Shown: positions 31,150 through 39,608 of the stretch, in pieces
How the letters are laid out: every line of letters starts with the position of its first letter
Position numbering within the stretch: the stretch's first letter is position 1
DNA from: Prochlorococcus sp. AG-402-G19
GTDB taxonomy: Bacteria; Cyanobacteriota; Cyanobacteriia; PCC-6307; Cyanobiaceae
Assembly: GCA_003279455.1 (NCBI GenBank)
Contig: QCHU01000001.1
Coordinates: 62,001-126,000 of the forward strand
Length of the DNA stretch: 64,000 nucleotides
Direction of reading: 5' to 3'
Notes under the pieces: model-generated
What the model was told of the DNA's origin: nothing
The model's database searches: none
The model's input: only the letters and a program-made list of their open reading frames with translations
Translations under genes and position numbers: made by a program

Positions 31150-31941
31150 AGACTGACACCTATGAAAATAACAGAGATTGAGTCTAGAATTTACCAAGAA
31201 ATTTTCTTGGTACCTAACTGATCAAATCTGAAATTATAAGGTTTACATTACTATAATAATTCAGAATGGTCTTCTACGGAAGAAATCTTTAGATCAAAAT
31301 TTATTTGAGATATCTTAGTAAAATAAACTAATGAATCTACAGTTATAGAAGCAAGAATTATCTAGGCTGTAGCTAGTGAGATGTGGTTATAAGAGATAAT
31401 CAGTACTTTTTAACAAATCAAAAGAACTTATATATAAAATAGTGATGTGTCCATAACGAATAATGTATTATTTAAATTAGGTGATATAACTAATATATTT
31501 ATTAAGGTTGAAAAGCAAAAGAAAATGACTATTAAAAGAATTTATTTATATTAATTGTGTAGTAGAAATAAAGATCTATTGTATAAATATTTAGTAGTGA
31601 CAATCTAAATGCATATCAAGATTTATCCATTATCATTATAAGATATCTTACAACAAGATTCAAAAAGTTTCTTATTTTAAGTAAAAATATAAATGAAATT
31701 AAACATAATATTTAGAAAGAAAAAACCTGGACAACTAAGAATTCTTTTAAAAAAATTTTATATATACATAAAGTAAAAACATTATAAGCTAAAATTTGTT
31801 TCTTATTGTTATATTTATATTTACATTTCATATATATCTTCTGCATGTTGCCATTACTAATGAATATTGCTATGTATAAATAGAGGGTGATTGGAAAATA
31901 AAGAAGCTTCCCCAACAACAAGCTTCGTCATCCTCAATAAT

Positions 31942-32510
31942 TTAAGGGTTTATACGTTCCTCAATCCATTCTTTTTTTCGAATCCATCTTCTTCTTATAT
32001 GAACAGGTTTATGAATTACTAATTGATCAACATGTGAGATATCGATTTTTAAAATAGCGAAATTTTGTGATAGCTCTTTATTTAAATTAACTGAAATTTC
32101 ATTTATGTGTTCATAATTAAAACTAGCTCCTGGTCTTGGCCAGTTCCACATTGCTTTAGTTTTATCACTTAGTTGGTCCCAATGACGTAAATTTTCCTTA
32201 CTTAAGTCAATTGATGACTTACCACGAAACCTGAATTGAGATTTTGATTTAGAAAATAGCCAGCATAATTCAACGTTATTATTTAACCCCAACTCATCAA
32301 ATTTCTCACTTCTTTTGTCAATATATATTTGCATTTCATAGGATCACTCCACCCTCTAAAAACTACTGTTCTTACTCTTGGTGTATTATCAGTTCCTATT
32401 GTGGCTAACTGAATCCAACTTGAGGAGTTGAATCTTGATTCTTTCCTCAGAGCAGATCTAAGTTGTACTAACCATGGTGGCATAATAAATACAATTACTA
32501 ATTTCATCAA
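31942..32510 (-). pseudogene. pyridoxamine 5'-phosphate oxidase-like FMN-binding protein split by a 1-nt frameshift
   Basis: ORF 32283..32510 (PPWLVQLRSALRKESRFNSSSWIQLATIGTDNTPRVRTVVFRGWSDPMK) continues in another frame as ORF 31942..32334 (MQIYIDKRSEKFDELGLNNNVELCWLFSKSKSQFRFRG...WNWPRPGASF). Total span 569 nt, one short of 190 codons. Confidence 0.8.
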
Positions 32511-32618
32511 AAGAAATAAATCTGTAATTTATAACTTCTTTTAAATTGATACTATATTTATTAGATTTTAAAATAGTACTTGTTAATTCCTAATTAATTA
32601 TTTGCTGATAAATAAATT

Positions 32619-32759
32619 TTAATGTTCTTCATCTTCATTTCCAATCCTAACTTCGACGCCTACAAAAGTTGCAAATAAAACTATGCATAAGCCAATAATC
32701 GATTTCCATAGAACAGTATGAGCTACTGGATCAGGAGATTGAAAGAAATCTGTAACCAT
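32619..32759 (-). CDS. 46-aa single-TM microprotein
   Basis: Translated by eye: MVTDFFQSPDPVAHTVLWKSIIGLCIVLFATFVGVEVRIGNEDEEH; 16 nt from the next same-strand ORF. Confidence 0.6.
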   Translation of the reverse strand: MVTDFFQSPDPVAHTVLWKSIIGLCIVLFATFVGVEVRIGNEDEEH

Positions 32760-32774
32760 ATATAAATGATACAA

Positions 32775-32981
32775 CTATTTCTCTTCTTCCCAATCTTCTT
32801 CTGCCTTATCGAGAAAATCTTCAACAGAATTGTCAAAGGTTTCAGCTACAGACCTCAACATTTTAGAAATAGTTACATCTGGACAAGCGAGATCTTTTTG
32901 GATAGCTTCAGCACAGTCTTTAATTTCTTCCCATGCATCAACTAGGATTTGAGAATCCACAGGTTTCCAGTCTTCTGACAT
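32775..32981 (-). CDS. 68-aa acidic conserved hypothetical protein
   Basis: MSEDWKPVDSQILVDAWEEIKDCAEAIQKDLACPDVTISKMLRSVAETFDNSVEDFLDKAEEDWEEEK; plausible codon usage. Confidence 0.65.
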   Translation of the reverse strand: MSEDWKPVDSQILVDAWEEIKDCAEAIQKDLACPDVTISKMLRSVAETFDNSVEDFLDKAEEDWEEEK

Positions 32982-33096
32982 AGATCAACTACCAATCAAG
33001 GTTAGATAATGGAATATTTCATGATCAACCAAATTTTAGCTTGTATTTAGCTGTTATTGTCTTGGTTTCTACATTTACATGCAAGGTGCACTTCAA

Positions 33097-33273
33097 ATGT
33101 TAATTTTTTTTCCATATGAATATTACATCAGAAAAAATCAGAGGCTTAGTTCAGATCCTGAGTCATCAGTTATTAAGACTGCTCAACTCAAGCAAGCCTT
33201 AGCACAACTTGAGGCCAACCTCTCTAGAGAAGAACTTCAACAAATCACAGAGATATCCAAAAAAACAAAATAA
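33097..33273 (+). CDS. small hypothetical protein (start uncertain), paralog of the ORF at 33734
   Basis: ORF 33079..33273; shares KTAQLKQALAQLEANLS with KTAELQQVLAQIEANLS encoded at 33734..33889. Confidence 0.55.
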   Translation: MLIFFPYEYYIRKNQRLSSDPESSVIKTAQLKQALAQLEANLSREELQQITEISKKTK

Positions 33274-33361
33274 CTCTCTTGCAAAGAAGTTTCAAACTTA
33301 TAACTCTTATTTACGAATTTTGAAAAACACCTATAAATAAAATAGACATTAGATTTTTATC

Positions 33362-33421
33362 ATGCTATTGCCTAAGCCAGTTAGACCTGTAGATTCTAAA
33401 AAGAAAGGAAAGGACGATTAG
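33362..33421 (+). CDS. 19-aa candidate microprotein MLLPKPVRPVDSKKKGKDD
   Basis: Short ORF read directly, followed 39 nt later by a perfect rho-independent terminator at 33461. Confidence 0.4.
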   Translation: MLLPKPVRPVDSKKKGKDD

Positions 33422-33460
33422 TCCTAGTTTAATTAATTTAATTAATTCTTTACAATTCAA

Positions 33461-33495
33461 GAACATAGATATAAAACTATATCTATGTTCTTTTT
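33461..33495 (+). terminator. intrinsic terminator: 13-bp perfect hairpin + T5
   Basis: GAACATAGATATA-AAAC-TATATCTATGTTC-TTTTT. Confidence 0.85.
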
Positions 33496-33733
33496 CATTC
33501 TATTAGAATCAAATTATATAATAATTTAAAAATATAGTAGAATAAGATCTCTAATGACATATACATTAAGTCAATAAAAAAGTTGATTCAATCAATTATT
33601 GATTAATCAACAAATCATTATTCAAGACATTGACATATAAAAAATCTTTGGCAATTTATTCTTGTATTCTTCCTTTTAATTCATTAACCTTTTTACTTTT
33701 CTTATCTGAGAAAATTAATTTATTCACTAATCT

Positions 33734-33889
33734 ATGAAAACTGTATCCATAGAACTTAAAAAACTTAGAACCATGGCTGAGAGATCATTGAATAAAACAG
33801 CTGAACTGCAGCAGGTTTTGGCCCAAATAGAGGCTAATTTATCAATTGTTGAATACCATAAGGTTAAAGAAAAGACTAATAAATTATAA
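33734..33889 (+). CDS. 51-aa small hypothetical protein, paralog of 33097..33273
   Basis: MKTVSIELKKLRTMAERSLNKTAELQQVLAQIEANLSIVEYHKVKEKTNKL; the antisense ORF-track entry 33727..33927 is less plausible. Confidence 0.55.
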   Translation: MKTVSIELKKLRTMAERSLNKTAELQQVLAQIEANLSIVEYHKVKEKTNKL

Positions 33890-34066
33890 CTAAACTTCAG
33901 TAGGAAACTAAATATTACATAATTCATTTATTCATTAGTTTATCAAGAAAAAAATATATACCTTGAAATTTAGAAAAATATTGTTAAATTAATAAAAGAA
34001 TCATTTTTAACAATTCCTTAATTTTTCTATCTTCTAGATTTAAATTTTCTATTAAATTATTCTAAA

Positions 34067-34177
34067 ATGCTTTGCAACTGTAATCACTGTCTAAAAATTA
34101 AAGAACAAATTACTAGATCAGAACAAAGGCAAGCACTCTTATTTAAGGAAAGAAATTATAAATTAAATATTAAGTAA
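34067..34177 (+). CDS. 36-aa Cys-rich microprotein
   Basis: MLCNCNHCLKIKEQITRSEQRQALLFKERNYKLNIK; CxCxxC-type cluster followed by a charged helix. Confidence 0.4.
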   Translation: MLCNCNHCLKIKEQITRSEQRQALLFKERNYKLNIK

Positions 34178-34181
34178 AGCT

Positions 34182-34400
34182 TTATTGCCTATATGGAACA
34201 ACTGGTATTGATATTCTTATCTGCTGTTTGCCATCTCTGTTTGAATTTTTTTCAATAGACTGACTTTCCTTTTTAATAATAGATTTATTTATTTCCTGCT
34301 TTCTAGTTTCTAGATTTATAAAAAAGAAATATAATCCAATTAATAGAAAATAGGGTAAAAGATTTTTTATATTCTTTAGTATCAATACTATTTCCTTCAT
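34182..34400 (-). CDS. 72-aa single-TM hypothetical protein
   Basis: MKEIVLILKNIKNLLPYFLLIGLYFFFINLETRKQ... N-terminal TM, Ser/Lys/Asn-rich tail. Confidence 0.6.
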   Translation of the reverse strand: MKEIVLILKNIKNLLPYFLLIGLYFFFINLETRKQEINKSIIKKESQSIEKNSNRDGKQQIRISIPVVPYRQ

Positions 34401-34716
34401 ATCTTAATTAATTAAATATAAATATATTAATTATAATTGATATTTAAAACTACGCAAAGTTTTATTCTGCTGGCTTAACGATAATCTATTATTTTAATAA
34501 ATTTACAGTCTAATGAACATATCAGATATTAATTAATTGTATACTAATTATAAATTAAACTAATTCATTGGTCTTTAGATAAATCGATTTTAATATTATA
34601 GTTAAAGATTCTGGGTTGCAATCATTAGATTATGGAATTTAATTAAACGTTGAAATATAGAGTGACTCACGGATGATACTTGTAATAGTTAAGTTAGTGG
34701 TAGTTACACAACAGAA

Positions 34717-34932
34717 ATGTTTTCTATAGCAACAGCACTTTTTTTTCCTGATTATGGCAACGAAGGTCTACCTTGGGACCTATTACTTTTACATTGATAT
34801 TTTTTCGCAATATTTATACCATTTATCATCATTTTCAATGCAGCAAGGAATTCTGATCAAGAGAACCCTAACAGAGTTAAAGATGAAACCACCAGATTTC
34901 CAGATTTGCATCCTCGGGCACAACAATATTAA
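34717..34932 (+). pseudogene. small membrane protein ORF interrupted by an in-frame TGA at 34795-34797
   Basis: Same frame before and after the TGA: MFSIATALFFPDYGNEGLPWDLLLLH*YFFAIFIPFIIIFNAARNSDQENPNRVKDETTRFPDLHPRAQQY. Confidence 0.5.
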
Positions 34933-35117
34933 GAGAGTGAATTAATCTTGTTGATAAATAGAACATCGTAGTTTTTATCGTCGCTTTCAATAGCGTCTAT
35001 CCATTCTCTAAATTCACTTTCCAAGGCTCTCTTATTTTGATCATCTAGTATTGATAACCTTTTAATTGCATAATTGATAGTTAACTCACAAGTACCAATT
35101 AACCTTGTACTAGACAT
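34929..35117 (-). CDS. 62-aa hypothetical protein, paralog of 35351..35536
   Basis: IKRLSILDDQNKRALESEFREWIDA aligns with LKRLNSIKGENREALYDEYKEWLEV. Confidence 0.6.
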   Translation of the reverse strand: MSSTRLIGTCELTINYAIKRLSILDDQNKRALESEFREWIDAIESDDKNYDVLFINKINSLS

Positions 35118-35350
35118 TGACGATAAAGTAATTTAATGTAACTTTATTAAATCGAATAAAAAAGGGGAATTAGTAAATCCCGTAATTATTTATGTTAGAA
35201 GATCATATTTATAATCTCTACTTCAGGCAGTTTAAAATAATAAACGAAAAGAAAAAAATTTAAGTTGATTTGATTAGCTTGAATTAGTTATGTGTAATAA
35301 ATGAAACGGAAAAGTACTTACTTTTTATTTATAATATAAAATATTTATCA

Positions 35351-35536
35351 ATGTATACCATGCAATCTGGAGCTTTACAAGCTGTTGAGGTAATGCTCAA
35401 CGGATCACTTAAACGTCTAAATAGTATAAAAGGTGAGAATAGGGAAGCGCTTTATGATGAATATAAAGAATGGTTAGAGGTAGATGATAATAATGTAATT
35501 AATGATGGAGTATTGTATTGTAACTTTCTTGGATAA
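35351..35536 (+). CDS. 61-aa hypothetical protein, paralog of 34929..35117
   Basis: MYTMQSGALQAVEVMLNGSLKRLNSIKGENREALYDEYKEWLEVDDNNVINDGVLYCNFLG. Confidence 0.6.
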   Translation: MYTMQSGALQAVEVMLNGSLKRLNSIKGENREALYDEYKEWLEVDDNNVINDGVLYCNFLG

Positions 35537-35544
35537 AATAAAAA

Positions 35545-36045
35545 CTATTTAATTAATAAGTTTAATTGCAAACATGCTGAATAACAAACTATTCCACATG
35601 CAACAGATAAATTCAAACTTCTTACTCCCCCAATCTTTAATTTATTTTCACCTCCTGGCATAGGTATACCTGCAACTATTTCACACTTTTTCATTATGGA
35701 GTCAGGTAATCCTGTATCCTCTCTTCCGAATAAAAGTATATCTGTATTTTTATAAATAATATTTGATATTGAATTGCTACTCTTTTTAGTAAGCGCAATA
35801 ATTCTTGATTTGGTAAAAGTATTTTTATATTCTTCAAATGATTCATATAAATGAACATCCACTTCAGGCCAGTAATCTAATCCAGCTCTTTTTAAATATT
35901 TATCTTCAAAGCTAAAACCAGTGGGCTTAATAATATCGAGAGGAATATCAAAAGCTAAGCATGACCTTCCAATTGTACCTGTGTTTTGTGGAATTCTTGG
36001 TTCAAATAATGCGACTCTTGGTCGAGATCTATTTAATGAAATCAT
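35545..36045 (-). CDS. trmL: tRNA (cytidine(34)-2'-O)-methyltransferase (SPOUT)
   Basis: VALFEPRIPQNTGTIGRSCLAFD, LLFGREDTGLPD, IPMPGGENKLKIGGVRSLNLSVA. Confidence 0.93.
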   Translation of the reverse strand: MISLNRSRPRVALFEPRIPQNTGTIGRSCLAFDIPLDIIKPTGFSFEDKYLKRAGLDYWPEVDVHLYESFEEYKNTFTKSRIIALTKKSSNSISNIIYKNTDILLFGREDTGLPDSIMKKCEIVAGIPMPGGENKLKIGGVRSLNLSVACGIVCYSACLQLNLLIK

Positions 36046-36599
36046 GGTATAAGTTCACCAATTTTATCTAAGTCAATAGCAGTACCATTGACAGCAAGCC
36101 ATCTTTTTTTTGATTTGCTACAAATCAATGAGCTTAGAGTGCTATGTCGTTCACGAAATAAATGACCTATTGGTGTTGCCGGAACTATTCCCCAGCCAAC
36201 TTCCTCAGAAACAAGAACAATGCATAAATTATCTTCTGTAAGACAATTCAGCAGTTTATTTTGGAATTTGTTCCATTGATCGTTGTCTTCTATTAGGTAG
36301 TGCTCCACCAAGCCAGCTAATGAGTCTATTAATATTGATTGATTTCCCCTGATCGTTTCAATTGCTTTGCAGATGTCTGTTGGATGCTCAATAAGCGTCC
36401 AGCTATCAGGTCTTCTCCTCCTATGAATATCGATCCTTTTTTGCCAATCTGGGTCGTTTGGTCTTGGTTTAGATGTTGCTATGTAAGTAACTAGATCTTG
36501 CTCCTTTATTAAAAATTCAGCTAATTTACTTTTTCCACTTCTTGTTGGTCCTGTTATTGAAATAAGTCCTTTATAATTTTTAGCTATTGGTTTGATCAT
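36042..36599 (-). CDS. cobU: adenosylcobinamide kinase / adenosylcobinamide-phosphate guanylyltransferase
   Basis: ISITGPTRSGKSKLAEFL, IDIHRRRRPDSWTLIE, ILIDSLAGLVEHYL, VSEEVGWGIVP. Confidence 0.93.
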   Translation of the reverse strand: MIKPIAKNYKGLISITGPTRSGKSKLAEFLIKEQDLVTYIATSKPRPNDPDWQKRIDIHRRRRPDSWTLIEHPTDICKAIETIRGNQSILIDSLAGLVEHYLIEDNDQWNKFQNKLLNCLTEDNLCIVLVSEEVGWGIVPATPIGHLFRERHSTLSSLICSKSKKRWLAVNGTAIDLDKIGELIP

Positions 36600-36731
36600 A
36601 TTTAGGGTTGTTGGATAAACTATTATTAGTGTTTTTTATATCTTATATCGATATGGTTTAAAATTAAAGATAAGCACTGATATGTATAATAAAGAATCAA
36701 TATAATCTTTTATAAATTGGTTGAATAGACA

Positions 36732-37349
36732 ATGTATAAAATTTCTAGCTTAGTTATAATATTTGGAGTTTTTTTATTAATTTTATCAATAATAAACATT
36801 TCTACTGCTAGCCAAGTTAATCCAACCTTAGTAAGAGCAGAGACTATATCTGGTATCGCTTCAATAGCATTAATAACTATAGGTTATCTATGGACTGAGA
36901 TTAAACCTAAGCAACCGTCGAGAGCTAGGTTGGATGGTAAAGAAGGCTTTGAAATTTGTAATGAATTAACTAAGGATCAAAGAAATGAGTTAGCTTGGGG
37001 AAGTCAGCAAATACTTACTGCAACAGCAGCAAGTACAATATTAATATATTGGGATGATAAAGTAATACTTAGAAGAGGCCTGATATCTGAAAAAATGTTT
37101 ATACCTGGAGAAACATGTAAGAGGGCAACTGAGCAAAAACGATTAATTTCATTAGTTAATACGGAATTATTTCCAGGTAGAGATGAGTTTGATGGTGTTC
37201 TAAATAATTTGCCTGCTGTGATTGTTTATCCTCTGGAAAATAGAGGTCACACAATAGTCGGAGGTTGGTCAAAGCGATCTTTTACTAATTCAGATGAAAA
37301 ATGGATATCAGGATGGTCTGACAAGTTATACGTTCTACTCAGTAATTAG
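36732..37349 (+). CDS. cofactor assembly of complex C subunit B (CCB2/CCB4)-like
   Basis: Two N-terminal TMs then GFEICNELTKDQRNELAWGSQQILTATAASTILIYWDDKVILRRGLI; matches remembered cyanobacterial CCB-like layout. Confidence 0.75.
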   Translation: MYKISSLVIIFGVFLLILSIINISTASQVNPTLVRAETISGIASIALITIGYLWTEIKPKQPSRARLDGKEGFEICNELTKDQRNELAWGSQQILTATAASTILIYWDDKVILRRGLISEKMFIPGETCKRATEQKRLISLVNTELFPGRDEFDGVLNNLPAVIVYPLENRGHTIVGGWSKRSFTNSDEKWISGWSDKLYVLLSN

Positions 37350-37994
37350 GAAGTTAATCGTTGTTTGTACCTGTTTCTCATTGGATGTAAAAACTAAAGT
37401 ATTATCTTTTTTAAACCATTTTGCAAAGTCAGCTTTAATTTGTATCTGATATTTCTCTTCTCCTGATGAATTATATACATTTCTATTTAATTCACTATTA
37501 TCTATATTCAGTAAGCCATAACCAATGTTATAGAATCCATTAGATGCATTTATCTTAGTATTATCTAAATTAATATTAACTTCATTATTTATATCAATAA
37601 CAGAAGTATTTAAATCCCAATCAAATGAATTTGTAGTGATATAGTAATCCTGATTGTTAGGAAATGATATGTTTACATTGTTAAAAACTCTAATAGAGTT
37701 AGTTAAATTGTTGAGAATAGAATTTCCAGATTTTACTTTAAAGTCTTGACCATTCTTATTAAATATCTCAATTGAGCTTTCAATAATCTCTAAATTATTA
37801 CTTTTTGGATCAATTATTGCTTTAGGACTAACGATTCTTAAGCTAGTTTGATTATTAGGGTTTTCTTGAAGTAGTTCGAAATTATTAATATAACTTTTAT
37901 CATCTAACTGAGAATTCAATTTGTTAGATTTTTGACATCCTAATAGTGGTAATATAGTAATTATTAATACAAAATAGACCTGTAAATATTTCAC
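37335..37994 (-). CDS. LptC-like LPS export periplasmic lipoprotein
   Basis: Lipobox-like LLGCQKS signal; repeated FEIF/N-rich beta segments, 219 aa. Confidence 0.7.
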   Translation of the reverse strand: MKYLQVYFVLIITILPLLGCQKSNKLNSQLDDKSYINNFELLQENPNNQTSLRIVSPKAIIDPKSNNLEIIESSIEIFNKNGQDFKVKSGNSILNNLTNSIRVFNNVNISFPNNQDYYITTNSFDWDLNTSVIDINNEVNINLDNTKINASNGFYNIGYGLLNIDNSELNRNVYNSSGEEKYQIQIKADFAKWFKKDNTLVFTSNEKQVQTTINFLITE

Positions 37995-39544
37995 TAGATA
38001 GAATTCTCATTAAATTCAATTTTATCCATTACAGGACGTGGCTCTTCTAGGCCATTATCTGGATCTAACAAACCCCAATGTAAGGATTTTTGAAAATTGA
38101 TAGATGAAGAATCAATCTTTAATTGATTTAATATTCTAATACTTAAATCTGGTACAAACGGATTTAGCAATAATCCAATAATTCGACAAGTTTCTAGTAC
38201 AGAATATATATCAAGAGCAACTATTTCTTTTTTTGTTATATCTTTAATTAGTTTCCATGGAGCACGATCATTTAAATAGAGATTTGCTTTATTAGCAAGA
38301 TCAATAATAGCATTTGCAGAGTTTCTAAAATTACTATCATTAAATGATTTTATATATTCATTTATTTTAATCTCTGAATGAAGCTTAAGAGAAGATTCAG
38401 TTAATAAAGACTTATCAATTGGAATTTTATCATTAAACCACTTTTTAGACATTGTAATTGTTCTGTTTAACAAATTACCAATAGTATTACTTAAATCACT
38501 ATTAACAATATCGACAAATCTTTTCATTTGAAAATCACCATCTTCTCCAAATTCAATATCTCTTAAAAGATACCATCTCATTGCATCTATCCCCCCATAT
38601 TCCAAGAGTTCAATGGGGTCAAGTACGTTGCCTAATGATTTACCCATTTTTTGACCTTCTCGTGTTAAGAAGCCGTGTCCAAAAACACTTGCCGGTGTTT
38701 TCATGCCAGCAGAAAGTAGCATTGCAGGCCAATAAACTGCATGAAACCTGAGTATATCTTTACCAATTACATGTATATTTGCGGGCCAATTACATAAGGA
38801 ATCATCGGTGAGTTCAGGGCAGCTTTGATCGCGAAGTGAGCCACTAACATATCCTAATAAAGCATCGAACCATACATAAAAAGTGTGATCCTTGTTTTCA
38901 GGAACATTAATACCCCATTTTAAATTTATTCTAGAAATCGAGAAATCCCTTAAACCTTTGGAGACAAAATTAACAATTTCATTCTTTCTACTTTTAGGAG
39001 AAATAAAACCATCTACTTGAATTAATTTCTCAATTTGATCTTGATATTTTGATAATCTAAAAAATAAATTCTCTTCATCTCTCCATTCTAATTCCTTTTT
39101 ATGAATTGAACAGATTGGGCTTTTATCATTATCTTCTATATCCTTATATTCTTCACATCCAACGCAATACCAACCACTTTGCCTACCCATATAAACATCA
39201 TCAGATTCAAGTACTCTGGAATAAAACTGATGAACTATAGATGTGTGTTCTTCAGAAGATGTTCTTACAAAACGATCATAACTAATATTTAATTTATCCC
39301 ATAAATACTTATACTTTTCTGTAATTTCATCACAATGTAGTTGTGGTTGGAGGTTTTTACTTACAGCGGTTCTCTCAATTTTTTGACCATGTTCGTCAAC
39401 ACCAGTAAGAAAAAGGACTGTATTTCCACTTAGTCTTTGAAATCGAGCAATTGCATCACAAGCGATTGTTGTATAAGAACTACCTAGATGAGGCTTGTCA
39501 TTAACATAATATAGTGGTGTTGTAATTGTGTATTTCATATTCAT
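37994..39544 (-). CDS. metG: methionyl-tRNA synthetase
   Basis: TTPLYYVNDKPHLGSSYTT (HIGH variant), GQKMGKSLGNVLDP (KMSKS variant), WYCVGCEEY. Confidence 0.96.
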   Translation of the reverse strand: MNMKYTITTPLYYVNDKPHLGSSYTTIACDAIARFQRLSGNTVLFLTGVDEHGQKIERTAVSKNLQPQLHCDEITEKYKYLWDKLNISYDRFVRTSSEEHTSIVHQFYSRVLESDDVYMGRQSGWYCVGCEEYKDIEDNDKSPICSIHKKELEWRDEENLFFRLSKYQDQIEKLIQVDGFISPKSRKNEIVNFVSKGLRDFSISRINLKWGINVPENKDHTFYVWFDALLGYVSGSLRDQSCPELTDDSLCNWPANIHVIGKDILRFHAVYWPAMLLSAGMKTPASVFGHGFLTREGQKMGKSLGNVLDPIELLEYGGIDAMRWYLLRDIEFGEDGDFQMKRFVDIVNSDLSNTIGNLLNRTITMSKKWFNDKIPIDKSLLTESSLKLHSEIKINEYIKSFNDSNFRNSANAIIDLANKANLYLNDRAPWKLIKDITKKEIVALDIYSVLETCRIIGLLLNPFVPDLSIRILNQLKIDSSSINFQKSLHWGLLDPDNGLEEPRPVMDKIEFNENSI

Positions 39545-39608
39545 AATATATTCTGACTATTATATTGTATTTTTAAAACTTTTGCATACATGCGATTATC
39601 GTTTATAT

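Noticed and set aside
31192-31212. TACCAAG-AAATTTT-CTTGGTA hairpin just outside tRNA-Met
   Set aside because: Only 7 bp and no T-tract; upstream of the tRNA on its strand, so not its terminator; too weak to call a feature.
31712-31921. 69-aa hydrophobic minus-strand ORF between tRNA-Met and the PNPOx-like gene
   Set aside because: Composition is what AT-rich non-coding DNA gives (I/Y/K/F-rich), no motif or recognisable start context.
33727-33927. Antisense 66-aa ORF in the track
   Set aside because: Overlaps the plus-strand ORF 33734..33889, which has a clear paralog at 33097; antisense frame looks like a shadow ORF.
34754-34945. 63-aa ORF MATKVYLGTYYF...
   Set aside because: Overlaps the better protein-like frame 34717..34932 (interrupted by TGA); kept only as the competing interpretation.
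37994-39544. MetG KMSKS variant (KMGKS)
   Set aside because: Minor variation compatible with function and seen within class I synthetases; not evidence of a paralog.
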